Shown here in pieces: positions 44,115 through 52,629 of a stretch of 64,000 bases of DNA; the stretch's first letter is position 1, and each line of letters begins with the position of its first letter. The translations under genes were made by a program, and so were the position numbers. The notes under the pieces are model-generated. The model saw only the letters and a program-made list of their open reading frames with translations. It was not told where the DNA came from and ran no database searches. Origin of the DNA: Cryobacterium sp. Y50. GTDB lineage: Bacteria; Actinomycetota; Actinomycetes; Actinomycetales; Microbacteriaceae. The stretch is from positions 1 to 64,000 of the forward strand of contig NZ_PJJM01000083.1 of the NCBI RefSeq assembly GCF_002929805.1, read 5' to 3'.

Positions 44115-44484
44115 TTATGGCCGTTTGACCCGATGCGCCGCGAGGCGGCGTTCAGATTCGTCGAGGTCGATGACTCCCTCTGCGACGCCGATCACGAAAT
44201 CGAAACCCTCGTCGGCGGTGAAATCGTGGGCATAGCCGTTGATCCAGAGAGAGCACCATGAGGGTCCAGCCGGTGCGCTTGTTTCCATCGACGAGCCAAT
44301 GATTGCGAACGAGCGATTCGAGCAGGGCTGCGGCCTTGCGGTCAAAGGTCGCGTAGGCATCCGTTCCGAACATGGACGCAGACGGCCGTGCCAGCGCAGA
44401 CGCAAGCAGGCCGCCGTCCTGCACGTAGAATCCGTACCGCTCACTCACCTGAAGCGCGTCAGCGACCTCCAGGTAACGCGTCAT
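44115..44484 (-). pseudogene. doc: Doc-like (Fic-fold) toxin, frameshifted in a CT repeat
   Basis: From ATG 44484 the frame gives VADALQVSERYGFYVQDGGL and the Doc core NHWLVDGNKRTGWTLMVLSL, then runs off frame to a stop at 44152. The proper ending WINGYAHDFTADEGFDFVIG and VAEGVIDLDESERRLAAHRV lies in the next frame to 44115. The break coincides with a (CT)4 tract (44246-44253 on the plus strand as AGAGAGAG). Adding one CT unit restores a 123-aa protein. Doc phosphorylates EF-Tu in the known case. It overlaps the antitoxin stop by ATGA. Confidence 0.8.
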
Positions 44485-44687
44485 GCGTCTTCGAGCCGCT
44501 GCAGCAACTCGGCGTCGTGGGTCAGCACGAACTGCAGGCCCGACTCGATTTCATCTCGACGCGAGTAGCGATCGACAACCAGGGTTGCGCCCTGCAGGAG
44601 CAGTGCGTGCTTCGATACGTGTTGTGCCGTCGCGAGCTCTTCGAGCTGACGATCGAGTTCCTCCGGGATGCGCACATTGATAGCCAT
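44481..44687 (-). CDS. ribbon-helix-helix antitoxin
   Basis: A protein of 68 aa. The N-terminal RHH strand-helix pattern is MAINVRIPEELDRQLEELAT then AQHVSKHALLLQGATLVVDR; the C-terminal half, which should bind the toxin, is acidic and Leu-rich. Its stop overlaps the doc ATG (44481-44484), the standard coupling of a type II pair. RHH antitoxins usually repress their own promoter. Doc is classically paired with a Phd-fold antitoxin, so the RHH partner is a swap, though known for actinobacteria. Confidence 0.88.
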   Translation of the reverse strand: MAINVRIPEELDRQLEELATAQHVSKHALLLQGATLVVDRYSRRDEIESGLQFVLTHDAELLQRLEDA

Positions 44688-44740
44688 ACCAAAATGGTAG
44701 TAGGCCCGGTTTGGGTAGCAAGATCCTTCTTGAGACTGGT

Positions 44741-45703
44741 TCAGGCGAGATATTCGCCGAACGCCCGCAGGGCGAGAGCGTCGTCCTCCCAGGCGCCGCC
44801 CTCGTGCCCGTTGTAGGGCCAGACCGTGATCTGCTTCGGTCCGGCATAGTTGTTGTAGGCCGCGAACACGGTCGACGGCGGGCAGATCGGGTCCATCAGC
44901 GCGGCCGTCATCGTCACCGGCGCGCTGGCGCGCTTGGCGAAGTTCACGCCGTCGAAGTAGGAGAGCACGTCGTGCACCCGCGCTACCTTCAGCCGATTCG
45001 TGGCGAGGTATTGGCCGAGCTCGCGGTAGGGCATAGCGTCGGTGACGACGGATGCTCGCGGAAAGTCACAGAGAAATGGCACCCGCGCGACGACCGCGGC
45101 TAGATTGGGCACCAGTCCGGCCACGGCGAGCGCGATCCCACCGCCCTGACTGGTGCCGACCACGCCCACCCGGGCTTCGTCGACGAGCGCGAGGCTGCGG
45201 GCCGCCGACACAGCACGCACGGCGTCGGTGAACAGGCGGCGGTAGTAATAGGTCTCGCGCGAGTCGATACCGCGGGTCATGAAACCCGGCACCTGCGGGC
45301 CGCTCCCCGCAGCGCCGGCGGTATCGCCGGTGCTACCGTTGAAGCCCTGCCCGCGCACATCCATCTCGAAGTGCGCGTACCCGGCGGATGCCCACAATAG
45401 GTTTTGGAAACCCTGCCCACGTCCCCCGCCATAGCCGTGAAACTGCACGATGGTCGGCAGCGGACCGCTGGCACCGGCGGGAACGCGCAGCCAGGCTTTG
45501 ATCGGTTGTCCGCCGAAGCCGGAAAAAGTCACGTCGAATACGTCGAGCGTTTGCAGACCGGCATCGACCGGAGTCACGGTGACATTGACCGGATGGCTCT
45601 CGGCCTCGGCGAGGGTGTCGGCCCAGAACGCGTCGAAGTCACGCGGGTCGGCCTGGCCGCTGCGGTAGGCGAGGAGTTCGGCTTCGGGCAGGTCGGTGTA
45701 CAT
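44741..45703 (-). CDS. acetylxylan esterase/cephalosporin-C deacetylase family protein
   Basis: A protein of 320 aa from the ATG at 45703 (the frame is open to 45775). AXE1 family (CE7): TIVQFHGYGGGRGQGFQNLLWA, the family-specific MDVRGQGFNGSTGD, the nucleophile GVVGTSQGGGIALA, the acid in ALMDPICPPSTVFAAYNNY, and the His in WPYNGHEGG. It removes acetyl groups from xylo-oligosaccharides and similar small esters. No secretion signal is seen, so it would act on imported oligosaccharides. Confidence 0.93.
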   Translation of the reverse strand: MYTDLPEAELLAYRSGQADPRDFDAFWADTLAEAESHPVNVTVTPVDAGLQTLDVFDVTFSGFGGQPIKAWLRVPAGASGPLPTIVQFHGYGGGRGQGFQNLLWASAGYAHFEMDVRGQGFNGSTGDTAGAAGSGPQVPGFMTRGIDSRETYYYRRLFTDAVRAVSAARSLALVDEARVGVVGTSQGGGIALAVAGLVPNLAAVVARVPFLCDFPRASVVTDAMPYRELGQYLATNRLKVARVHDVLSYFDGVNFAKRASAPVTMTAALMDPICPPSTVFAAYNNYAGPKQITVWPYNGHEGGAWEDDALALRAFGEYLA

Positions 45704-45743
45704 GCCTGCCAGCCTACGGCCGCTCGGCCCCGAGCCCGGGCGC

Positions 45744-47000
45744 CTACTTGGCGGCGGTGAGGTCGACCAACACAAGGCGCAGTTGCTCGACGGCCCAGTC
45801 CACGTCGTCGGCGGAGACCACGATCGGCGGGGCGAGGCGAATGGTCGAGCCGTGCGTGTCTTTGGCGAGTACGCCGCGGGCGAGGAGGGCTTCGCAGACG
45901 ACGCGGCCCGGGGCCAGCGCGGGATCGATGTCGATGCCGGCCCAGAGCCCGACGCCGCGTACCTCGACCACGCCGTGGCCGATCAGCGCCGAGAGCCCGG
46001 CGTGCAGGCGCGTGCCGAGCTCGGTCGCGCGCTGCTGGTATTCTCCCGTGGCCAGCATTTTCACGACGGCCAGGCCCACTGCGGCGGCCAGCGGGTTGCC
46101 GCCGAAAGTCGAGCCGTGCTCGCCGGGATGTAGCACTCCGAGAACGTCGGTGTTGCCGACGACCGCCGACACCGGCACGATTCCGCCGCCGAGCGCCTTG
46201 CCGAGCAGGTACAGGTCGGGAACAACGCCCACCAGATCGCAGGCGAAGGTCGAGCCAGTGCGACCGAGGCCGGACTGAATCTCATCGGCGATGAACAGCA
46301 CGCCCAGGCGCGTGGTGATCTCCCGCACGGTCGGCAGGTATGCCGCCGGTGGCACGACAATCCCGGCCTCGCCCTGAATGGGTTCGAGCAGCACGGCGAC
46401 GGTGTTCTCGTCGATCGCAGCCTCGAGCGCCGCGGCGTCGCCGTAGGGCACGGTGCGAAAACCGGGAGTGAACGGACCAAAGTCAGCGCGGGCCAACTCG
46501 TCGTCGGAGAAGCTGATGATGGTCGTGGTGCGTCCGTGAAAGTTTCCGGCGGCGACGATAATGTTGGCCTGATCGGGCGCGACACCCTTCACCCGGTAGC
46601 CCCAGGCGCGGGCGACCTTGATGCCCGATTCGACCGCTTCGGCGCCGGTGTTCATCGGCAGCACCATGTCTTTGCCGGCCAGTTCGGCGAGCGCGGTCAC
46701 GAACGGGCCGAGCTGGTCATTGTAGAAGGCACGGCTGGTGAGGGTGATACGGCCAAGCTGCGCGCGGGCCGCGTCAAGCAGCACCGGGTTGGAGTGTCCG
46801 AAGTTCACGGCGGAGTACGCGGCGAGGCAATCCAGAAAGCGGTGACCGGCAACATCCGTTACCCAGGCACCGTCACCGGAGGCGACGACGACCTCGAGGG
46901 GGTGGTAATTGTGCGCGGCGTGCACGCTTTCCTGGGCGATGAGTGCGGCTGCTTCCGGCGAAACGGATGCTGTGGGTGCGTCGGTCAGATTCGTCGTCAT
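45744..47000 (-). CDS. rocD: ornithine aminotransferase
   Basis: A protein of 418 aa from the ATG at 47000, with AAGGAG at the right distance. A class III PLP aminotransferase: MNTGAEAVESGIKVARAWGY, FHGRTTTIISFSDD, FIADEIQSGLGRTG, the PLP lysine in LLGKALGGGIVPVSAVV, and STFGGNPLAAAV. The active-site pattern is that of ornithine:2-oxoglutarate transaminase, giving glutamate semialdehyde/P5C. It is immediately downstream of the arginine-dihydrolase/DDAH-like gene. The P5C made could be finished by PutA, encoded 10 kb away. Confidence 0.92.
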   Translation of the reverse strand: MTTNLTDAPTASVSPEAAALIAQESVHAAHNYHPLEVVVASGDGAWVTDVAGHRFLDCLAAYSAVNFGHSNPVLLDAARAQLGRITLTSRAFYNDQLGPFVTALAELAGKDMVLPMNTGAEAVESGIKVARAWGYRVKGVAPDQANIIVAAGNFHGRTTTIISFSDDELARADFGPFTPGFRTVPYGDAAALEAAIDENTVAVLLEPIQGEAGIVVPPAAYLPTVREITTRLGVLFIADEIQSGLGRTGSTFACDLVGVVPDLYLLGKALGGGIVPVSAVVGNTDVLGVLHPGEHGSTFGGNPLAAAVGLAVVKMLATGEYQQRATELGTRLHAGLSALIGHGVVEVRGVGLWAGIDIDPALAPGRVVCEALLARGVLAKDTHGSTIRLAPPIVVSADDVDWAVEQLRLVLVDLTAAK

Positions 47001-47044
47001 GTCGTTCTCCTTCAGGTTCGTTGTCGCGGTATGAGTGGGCGCGG

Positions 47045-47899
47045 TCATCGGCGCAGCTCGAGTGTGCAGCACTTCACGCCGCCGCCGCCGAGCAGCAGCT
47101 CGGACAGGTCGACGCCGATCGGGTTGTAGCCGCGGGCACGCAGCTGGCGTTCGAAGTCCTTGGCACGGGCGGCGATGACGACGTTGTACCCGTCGGAGTA
47201 GGAGTTGAGGCCGAGGATGGATGCATCCTCTTCGGTGACGATGATCGCGTCGGGATAACGTTCCTGCAAAATCGCGAGGCTTTCCGCGTCGAACGCGCTC
47301 GGAAGGTACGCGATGTTGCTGTCGTCGAGCACGGCGACGGCGGTGTCGAGGTGGTAGAAGCTTGGGTTGATCAGGCGCAGGGTGATGACCGGGCGGCCAG
47401 CGATGACCGAGAGCTCTGCATGGCTGTTCGAGTCGCTGCGAAAGCCGGTGCCGGCCAGAATCACGTCGCCGACCAGCAAAAAATCGCCCTCACCCTCGTT
47501 GGTCTCGACCGGCACGCGCACGTCGAAACCGTTGGCGCCGAACCAGCGCATGTAGGCGGGGCCCTCGGGCTGGCGCTGCACGTGGGTGAACTTGGCACCG
47601 TAGGCCTGGTTGTCGATGACGAATCCACCGTTGGCCGCGTAGACCATGTCGGGCAGTCCGTCGATCGGTTCGATCAGCTGCACGTCGTAGCCGAGACCGA
47701 CGTAGGTGTCGTACAGGGTCTGCCACTGCGCGACGGCGAGCGAAGTGTCGGTGGGCACGGCCGGGTCCATCCACGGGTTGATGCGGTATACCACGGTGAA
47801 GAATTGCGGCTTGCACATGAGAATAGTGCGCTTGGTGGCGGTGCGCACCGGAACGGTGGCTTCTGCAGCGAGAACGGGGGCGGGAGAGTTGATCGACAT
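47045..47899 (-). CDS. amidinotransferase-superfamily hydrolase (DDAH/arginine dihydrolase-like)
   Basis: A protein of 284 aa from the ATG at 47899 (AAGGAGCTTC ahead); the frame is open to 48001. The guanidine-modifying fold starts ILMCKPQFFTVVYRINPWMD, the INPWM form seen in arginine dihydrolases (ArgZ/AgrE) and related DDAH-like proteins. Substrate Asp/Glu lie in AANGGFVID and NEGEGDFLLVGDVIL, the catalytic His in NPSFYHLDTAV, and the Cys in GGGGVKCCTLELRR. With rocD 45 bp downstream, conversion of arginine (or methylarginine) to ornithine or citrulline is the likely role. Confidence 0.88.
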   Translation of the reverse strand: MSINSPAPVLAAEATVPVRTATKRTILMCKPQFFTVVYRINPWMDPAVPTDTSLAVAQWQTLYDTYVGLGYDVQLIEPIDGLPDMVYAANGGFVIDNQAYGAKFTHVQRQPEGPAYMRWFGANGFDVRVPVETNEGEGDFLLVGDVILAGTGFRSDSNSHAELSVIAGRPVITLRLINPSFYHLDTAVAVLDDSNIAYLPSAFDAESLAILQERYPDAIIVTEEDASILGLNSYSDGYNVVIAARAKDFERQLRARGYNPIGVDLSELLLGGGGVKCCTLELRR

Positions 47900-48125
47900 G
47901 AAGCTCCTTCGTCGTTTAGCGGGCCTGACAACCCGAGAAACGTAGGGTGGATGGCGGACCAGGTCGCTCACGAGAGCCCGGCGCGATTGACTTGCGATCA
48001 TTCCGGGACGCCAGTCTTAGTCTCACACAGCACGATTCAACGTTTCACGCTGATCTGCGCAATAAATCTTCGAGAATGACCATCGGAACGCACATTTGCG
48101 TACAGCAGTCGCTTAGACTCGGTCC

Positions 48126-48563
48126 ATGGACAACCTAGACCACAGCATTCTCGACCTGCTGCGCCAGAACGCACGAGCCGGCTACGGTGACATCGGATCC
48201 GTCGTGGGTTTGTCGGCATCCGCTGTGAAACGGCGCGTCGATCGGCTCGTGGCCGACAAGGTCATTCGCAGCTTCACCATTCAGGTTGATCCGGCTGTCG
48301 ACGGCATGAGCACCGAAGCCTACGTCGAGCTGTTCTGCCGAGGCACCGTCGCCCCCGACGAACTCTTGCGCATTCTCTCCGGCGTGCCGGAGGTGGTCGA
48401 TGCCGGAACGATCACCGGAAGCGCCGATGCCATGGTACACATTCGTGCCCGGGACATTCCGGGCCTCGAGGCGGCCCTCGAAAAGGTGCGCCTCGCGCCC
48501 AACGTCGACCACACCCGCAGCGCGATCGTCTTGTCCCGTCTGATCCACCGTTCGGTCGGGTAA
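48126..48563 (+). CDS. Lrp/AsnC family regulator
   Basis: A protein of 145 aa. The N-terminal HTH is HSILDLLRQNARAGYGDIGS and VVGLSASAVKRRVDRLVADK, and the C-terminal RAM/AsnC ligand-binding sheet ends EKVRLAPNVDHTRSAIVLSR. It is divergent from the DDAH/arginine dihydrolase-rocD operon across a 226-bp control region, which contains no gene. It is therefore the probable arginine- or ornithine-responsive regulator, like ArgR/RocR analogues of the Lrp class. Confidence 0.92.
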   Translation: MDNLDHSILDLLRQNARAGYGDIGSVVGLSASAVKRRVDRLVADKVIRSFTIQVDPAVDGMSTEAYVELFCRGTVAPDELLRILSGVPEVVDAGTITGSADAMVHIRARDIPGLEAALEKVRLAPNVDHTRSAIVLSRLIHRSVG

Positions 48564-48572
48564 CGACGGAGG

Positions 48573-49343
48573 TCAAGCAGCAGGGACGGGCTTTTGACGC
48601 ACGGGAGCGACCAGGTGCAGCAGCGTCACTGCAGCGATCGACCCGGCGCAGAGGATGCCAGCGAGCACGACGATCTGAAACCGCCCGGCCTCGAGCGGCG
48701 AGGCTCCCCCGAAAAGCGCGCCGACGAACGCTCCCGGGAGGGTGACCAGCCCCGTGGTCTTGGTCTGATCCGTTGACGGGATAATGGCGAAATAGACCGC
48801 TTGCCGAGCGAGTTCCCGGGTGGACTGACCGGGTGTGGCGCCGAGCGCGAGCCAGCCCTCAACCTCGTCCCAGTGGTCGCCGACCGCTTCGGTGAAGCGC
48901 CGTCCGCTCAGCGTCGCGATCGACATGGCATTGCCGATGATGATGCCACCGATCGCGAGAACGTAGCGCGGTGAAAATTCAATCGCTCCGGTCGTGAACA
49001 CGATCGTCAGCGTGACAACAACGCCGAGCCCCATCGCCGCGGCAACCCGCACCAAATGGCGCCGGTTGAAGCCGATCCGCCGGGTCACCGTGCCAACGGC
49101 CGCCGCGAACATGACGAGCAGTCCGACACCGACCCAGAGCGGATCGTTGATGATTCCGCTGAGAATCAGGCTGATCGCGGCCAGCTGCAGGGTGCCGCGC
49201 AGCAGGGCCAGCGCCGGCGCGAACGGATGCTGCGTGCGGTAACCACGCAGCACCGTCACGACCACCGCCAGAAGCAGCACGACACCGACCAGGGTCGGCA
49301 GTAGCCCGGCCAGTTGAGCGGGTAGATTGGCCGGAAAGGTCAT
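48573..49343 (-). CDS. FetB-like (UPF0014) ABC transporter permease
   Basis: A membrane protein of 256 aa from the ATG at 49343. Seven or so helices. UPF0014 hallmarks: LRGTLQLAAISLILSGIIND, FSPRYVLAIGGIIIGNAMSI, and LALGATPGQSTRELARQAVYFAIIPSTDQTKTTGLVTLPGAFVGAL. The E. coli relative FetB exports iron with the ATPase FetA. No ATPase gene is adjacent, so a partner must be elsewhere. It converges on the lrp gene with 9 bp between. Confidence 0.88.
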   Translation of the reverse strand: MTFPANLPAQLAGLLPTLVGVVLLLAVVVTVLRGYRTQHPFAPALALLRGTLQLAAISLILSGIINDPLWVGVGLLVMFAAAVGTVTRRIGFNRRHLVRVAAAMGLGVVVTLTIVFTTGAIEFSPRYVLAIGGIIIGNAMSIATLSGRRFTEAVGDHWDEVEGWLALGATPGQSTRELARQAVYFAIIPSTDQTKTTGLVTLPGAFVGALFGGASPLEAGRFQIVVLAGILCAGSIAAVTLLHLVAPVRQKPVPAA

Positions 49344-49512
49344 GGGATCGAGCCTACCGAGCCGCCGCGGCCTCACGAACGTTGCTTCAAGAACGCTGAG
49401 GCACTCATTCACCCGGTCTCTTGGATATTCTGGAGGAACGTACCAACGGTATGCTGTTGCAGCATCCGTTATGGCGGGGCAAAATTGTTCCTAACGTCGA
49501 ACGGAGGGTTCC

Positions 49513-49887
49513 GTGCCCGCTTCTTTTATCGCCATTGATTCCCAGTCGAGTACGCCGCCCTTTGAGCAGTTACGCAGTCAGGTGATTGCGGCCGTGCGCT
49601 CCGGCGAACTCGCCCACGACACTCGCCTGCCGACCGTGCGGGCGCTCGCCGCTGAACTCGGCCTGGCCACGAACACGGTCGCCCGCGCCTATCGTGAGCT
49701 AGAGCGTGACGCCGTCATCGAAACCCGCGGCCGATTCGGGTCATTCATCGCTCCCAATGGCGATGCGGCGGCGCGGCAAGCCCAGGCTGCGGCCGCATCG
49801 TTCGCCGCTCGCATTCAGCAGCTCGGGCTGAGCCAGGAGGAGGCGCTCGCTCTCGTCACCGAAGCTCTGGAACGTCCGCGCGCCTGA
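49513..49887 (+). CDS. YtrA-subfamily GntR regulator (first copy)
   Basis: A protein of 124 aa from GTG 49513 with CGGAGGG ahead. Winged helix: STPPFEQLRSQVIAAVRSGE, LPTVRALAAELGLATNTVAR, AYRELERDAVIETRGRFGSF. A short C-terminal helical region of about 50 residues takes the place of a ligand domain, as in YtrA. It resembles the gene at 51022 closely (about two-thirds identical in the HTH). A palindrome GTACC-AAC-GGTAT at 49440-49452 may be its operator. It is separated from the next gene by about 145 bp. Confidence 0.9.
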   Translation: MPASFIAIDSQSSTPPFEQLRSQVIAAVRSGELAHDTRLPTVRALAAELGLATNTVARAYRELERDAVIETRGRFGSFIAPNGDAAARQAQAAAASFAARIQQLGLSQEEALALVTEALERPRA

Positions 49888-50032
49888 GCGTCTCGGCTGC
49901 ACTCTTCTGGGTACGTTGGAGCGAAGTTTCTGCGGTTAGGCACGGCCGCGACAGCTTTTTCTGCCGAGCGTCGATTGCCCCGCTGGTTTGTATTGCTACT
50001 CTGGTACAAAACGCACACAAAAGGAGGGTTTC

Positions 50033-51025
50033 GTGAATCCGATCTTAGTGATTCTGGCAGCGTTGGCAATGGCGGGTCTCGGCATCCGTTTGGCCTATAT
50101 CTCGCGGGCCGAACCGCGCAAACGAATGCTTCACGCCTACTCCCAGCAGGTCGGGCTCGCGTTGGTGCCCGAAATTGTTCCCGAGCTGTCGCGCCGACTT
50201 TACCGCCGCGAACGTGCCGGAGTGGTCGGATCGATGGTGGGACTCGTCGTCGGAGCGGCGGTACTCGTCGCAATGGACGGCAGCGAGAGCCTATGGAACG
50301 GGCTTCTGGTCGGGGTAGCGATGACGGTTACGTCGACAATCGCCCTCATCCTCAATGATTCGCGTGTGGCCTTCACCCCGGTTCCCGACGCGCCGCGACT
50401 CGCACGCAGCCTGTCGCCCCGGTTGGCCGATTACGTCACGCCGCTCGACCGCACGTTTTCGCTAAGCTTTCTGGCGCTGGCTACCCTCGGCTATGTTGCC
50501 GTGCTCGGGGTCATCGCGATCAACCCGGAGCAAGTGTTCGATGACGTTTCGGTGCGTACAATTCTCTGGCCGGCCGGACTCTTGCTGGCCCTCGCGGCCG
50601 CAGCGAGCCTGCTGACCTGGGCGGCTGCCGGCGCGCTGCTCGGCCGCGGCCAACCGGCCAGCACATTCATCGAACTGGCTTGGAGCGATGCCTTTCGCAG
50701 TACCACCCTGCGCAGCCTGATCGGAATCCCGGGCATTATCGCCGCCGTCAGCACCTGCGTGTTGTTTCTGTCACTGAGTGACGCGATTGACCTGCCGGAG
50801 CCCGGTTCGGTCGGGGAGGTCCTGGTTGATTCCTTCGCGATCGTGGGGCCGGTGGTGGTCTTCGCCCTGATCGGTTGGAGCGTGACGAGCTTGCGCAATC
50901 GCAGCACCACGCACTACCTACGCCGAATGTGGCCCGAGACAGCCGCCGAGCTAATCCGGCGCCGGCGCGGCCCATCCGCCCATAACTTGCCCGATGAGGA
51001 CAGCCGCGAGAAGACCTCGGCATGA
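50033..51025 (+). CDS. hypothetical multi-pass membrane protein
   Basis: A protein of 330 aa from GTG 50033, directly after AAGGAGGG. About seven hydrophobic segments: the N-terminal VILAALAMAGLGIRLAYI, a pair around 65-110, two around 140-205, and two near 240-290. A basic, then acidic, tail follows. I recognise no family. The gene is bracketed by two YtrA-type regulators and overlaps the second (ATGA). YtrA operons usually contain ABC transporter or membrane permease genes, so transport or envelope stress is a guess. A TTTGTA...TACAAA inverted repeat (49987-50010) lies upstream. Confidence 0.8.
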   Translation: MNPILVILAALAMAGLGIRLAYISRAEPRKRMLHAYSQQVGLALVPEIVPELSRRLYRRERAGVVGSMVGLVVGAAVLVAMDGSESLWNGLLVGVAMTVTSTIALILNDSRVAFTPVPDAPRLARSLSPRLADYVTPLDRTFSLSFLALATLGYVAVLGVIAINPEQVFDDVSVRTILWPAGLLLALAAAASLLTWAAAGALLGRGQPASTFIELAWSDAFRSTTLRSLIGIPGIIAAVSTCVLFLSLSDAIDLPEPGSVGEVLVDSFAIVGPVVVFALIGWSVTSLRNRSTTHYLRRMWPETAAELIRRRRGPSAHNLPDEDSREKTSA

Positions 51026-51381
51026 TGCTGCTGGTCGATCCGCGTTCCGCCACACCGCCCTACGAACAGTTGCGGGTGCAGGTACTCGCCGCTGTTCGCG
51101 CGGGTGATCTGACCCCCGGGGACAAGCTGCCGACCGTACGCAAGCTCGCCGAGGATTTGGGGCTCGCCACCAATACCGTGGCCCGCGCCTACCGCGAGCT
51201 CGAGCGCGACAAGGTCATCGAGACGCGCGGCCGCAACGGATCCTTCATCGCCGCAAGTGGCAACGCTACCCAGCAACAGGTGCAGGCCGCCGCCGCGTTC
51301 GCCGACCGGGCGCGCAAGCTCGGCGTGGCCCCTGCAGAGGCGCTCGGGTTCGCGCGCGCGGCCCTCGGGTTTCGCGCATAG
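51022..51381 (+). CDS. YtrA-subfamily GntR regulator (second copy)
   Basis: A protein of 119 aa. ATG 51022 overlaps the membrane-protein stop (ATGA). ATPPYEQLRVQVLAAVRAGD, LPTVRKLAEDLGLATNTVAR and AYRELERDKVIETRGRNGSF are near copies of the gene at 49513, so the two arose by duplication. It probably represses its own operon with the membrane protein. Downstream, 51382-51611 contains no gene. Confidence 0.9.
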   Translation: MMLLVDPRSATPPYEQLRVQVLAAVRAGDLTPGDKLPTVRKLAEDLGLATNTVARAYRELERDKVIETRGRNGSFIAASGNATQQQVQAAAAFADRARKLGVAPAEALGFARAALGFRA

Positions 51382-51611
51382 CGGCTGGGCTTCGGGTAGG
51401 GCCGCACATAACTGCGGAAATTCGGGCGCAATGTGCGCCCAACGCGCAGTTTTCGAGGCTGGGGCCGGAAATCTCCGCGGTTGCGTACGAGGCCTACGGT
51501 ATCCGCTCGTAGGCGCGCGGCCCGCCGCAGGCCGGCAACACTCGCGTGCACACCGCCGCACAAACCGACCAGGCCCGCGCCCGGTCGAACTGCTGAGGCA
51601 GCCCGGCGCAG

Positions 51612-52601
51612 CTAGAGGCGAGCGCGATAGTGCGCGGCAAGACGCTCGAAGCCCTCGTCGAGGGAGACCGCGGGGGTCCAGCCCAGGTCGGCGCGAGTGC
51701 GGCGCTGGTCGAACCAGTGCGCCGTTGAGAGCTGTTCGGCCAGAAACCGGGTCATCGGTGGCTCGTCGACACCCGGGCGACGCCGCCAGATGGCCTCGAT
51801 GAGCGAGCCGACACCGCGGGCAGCGGATGCCGGCACCCGCCAGGTCGGTGCCGCCACGTTGGCCGCGCCGCAGATTCCGGCGAGGATGTCCGCGACCGGG
51901 CGCGGTTCCCCGTTGGTGATCACGTAACTCTGGCCGTGCACGGAGGCAGCCGCGTCGAGCGCGGCGTGAATGGCCGAGGCCGCGTTATCGACGTAGGTCG
52001 TGTCGATCAGCGCAGCGCCGTGGCCAAGCAACGGCAGCCGACCTGAGCGCGCACGGTCGACGATGCGCTCAACCAGCTGGGTATCGCCGGGACCCCAGAC
52101 CAGGTGCGGACGCACAGCGACCACACGGAACTTGGGAGCATCGGCAGCGAGCGCGAGCAGCTCGGCGCGCGCCTTGGTACGGGCGTAATCGCCACGAGCG
52201 TGTTTCGGCGAGGCCGGCAGTGCATCGGAACCCATGATCGAGCTGCCAGCGTGGGCTACGGATGGCGATGAAACGTAGACGAAACGGGAAACGCCAGCCT
52301 GCTGCGCAGCCTGCACAACGGTGTGGGTGCCGCCGACATTCACCGCCTCGAACTCGGCCGGGTCACCGGTGAGCGAGACCTTTGCAGCCAGGTGTACGAC
52401 CGCGTCCATACCGCTCACGGCGTAGGCGAGACCGGCGTAGGGTGTGTCGGCGACAGTCGTGATGGAGCCGTGCACGTCTTCGACGCCCGTCAGGCCGGAC
52501 GACCGCCGCTGAAAGGTTCGCACCTCGTGCCCGGCCGCGCTGATGCTGGCGGCGACGGCACGGCCGAGAAATCCGCTGGCTCCAGTCACAAGTACTTTCA
52601 T
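51612..52601 (-). CDS. oleD: OleD-like 2-alkyl-3-ketoalkanoate reductase
   Basis: A protein of 329 aa, an extended SDR/3-beta-HSD-type protein. It opens MKVLVTGASGFLGRAVAASI, with an NADPH-type RRSSG after the second strand and an active site DYARTKARAELLAL where Tyr and Lys sit with three residues between. It reduces the beta-keto acid made by OleA to the beta-hydroxy acid in long-chain olefin synthesis. It is the last gene of the oleA-oleBC-oleD operon. A short tandem duplication surrounds its start codon. Confidence 0.9.
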   Translation of the reverse strand: MKVLVTGASGFLGRAVAASISAAGHEVRTFQRRSSGLTGVEDVHGSITTVADTPYAGLAYAVSGMDAVVHLAAKVSLTGDPAEFEAVNVGGTHTVVQAAQQAGVSRFVYVSSPSVAHAGSSIMGSDALPASPKHARGDYARTKARAELLALAADAPKFRVVAVRPHLVWGPGDTQLVERIVDRARSGRLPLLGHGAALIDTTYVDNAASAIHAALDAAASVHGQSYVITNGEPRPVADILAGICGAANVAAPTWRVPASAARGVGSLIEAIWRRRPGVDEPPMTRFLAEQLSTAHWFDQRRTRADLGWTPAVSLDEGFERLAAHYRARL

Positions 52602-52629
52602 GATTTGGCTTTCATGGCTTGGCTTTCAT
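52599..52629 (-). repeat. 14-bp tandem repeat around the oleD start
   Basis: On the coding strand ATGAAAGCCAAGCC, ATGAAAGCCAAATC and ATGAAAG occur in series (52629 to 52595), giving three ATGAAAG boxes at 14-bp spacing. The first overlaps the oleBC stop (CATGAA, TGA) and the last is the oleD start. Because 14 is not a multiple of three the boxes lie in three different frames. Confidence 0.7.
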
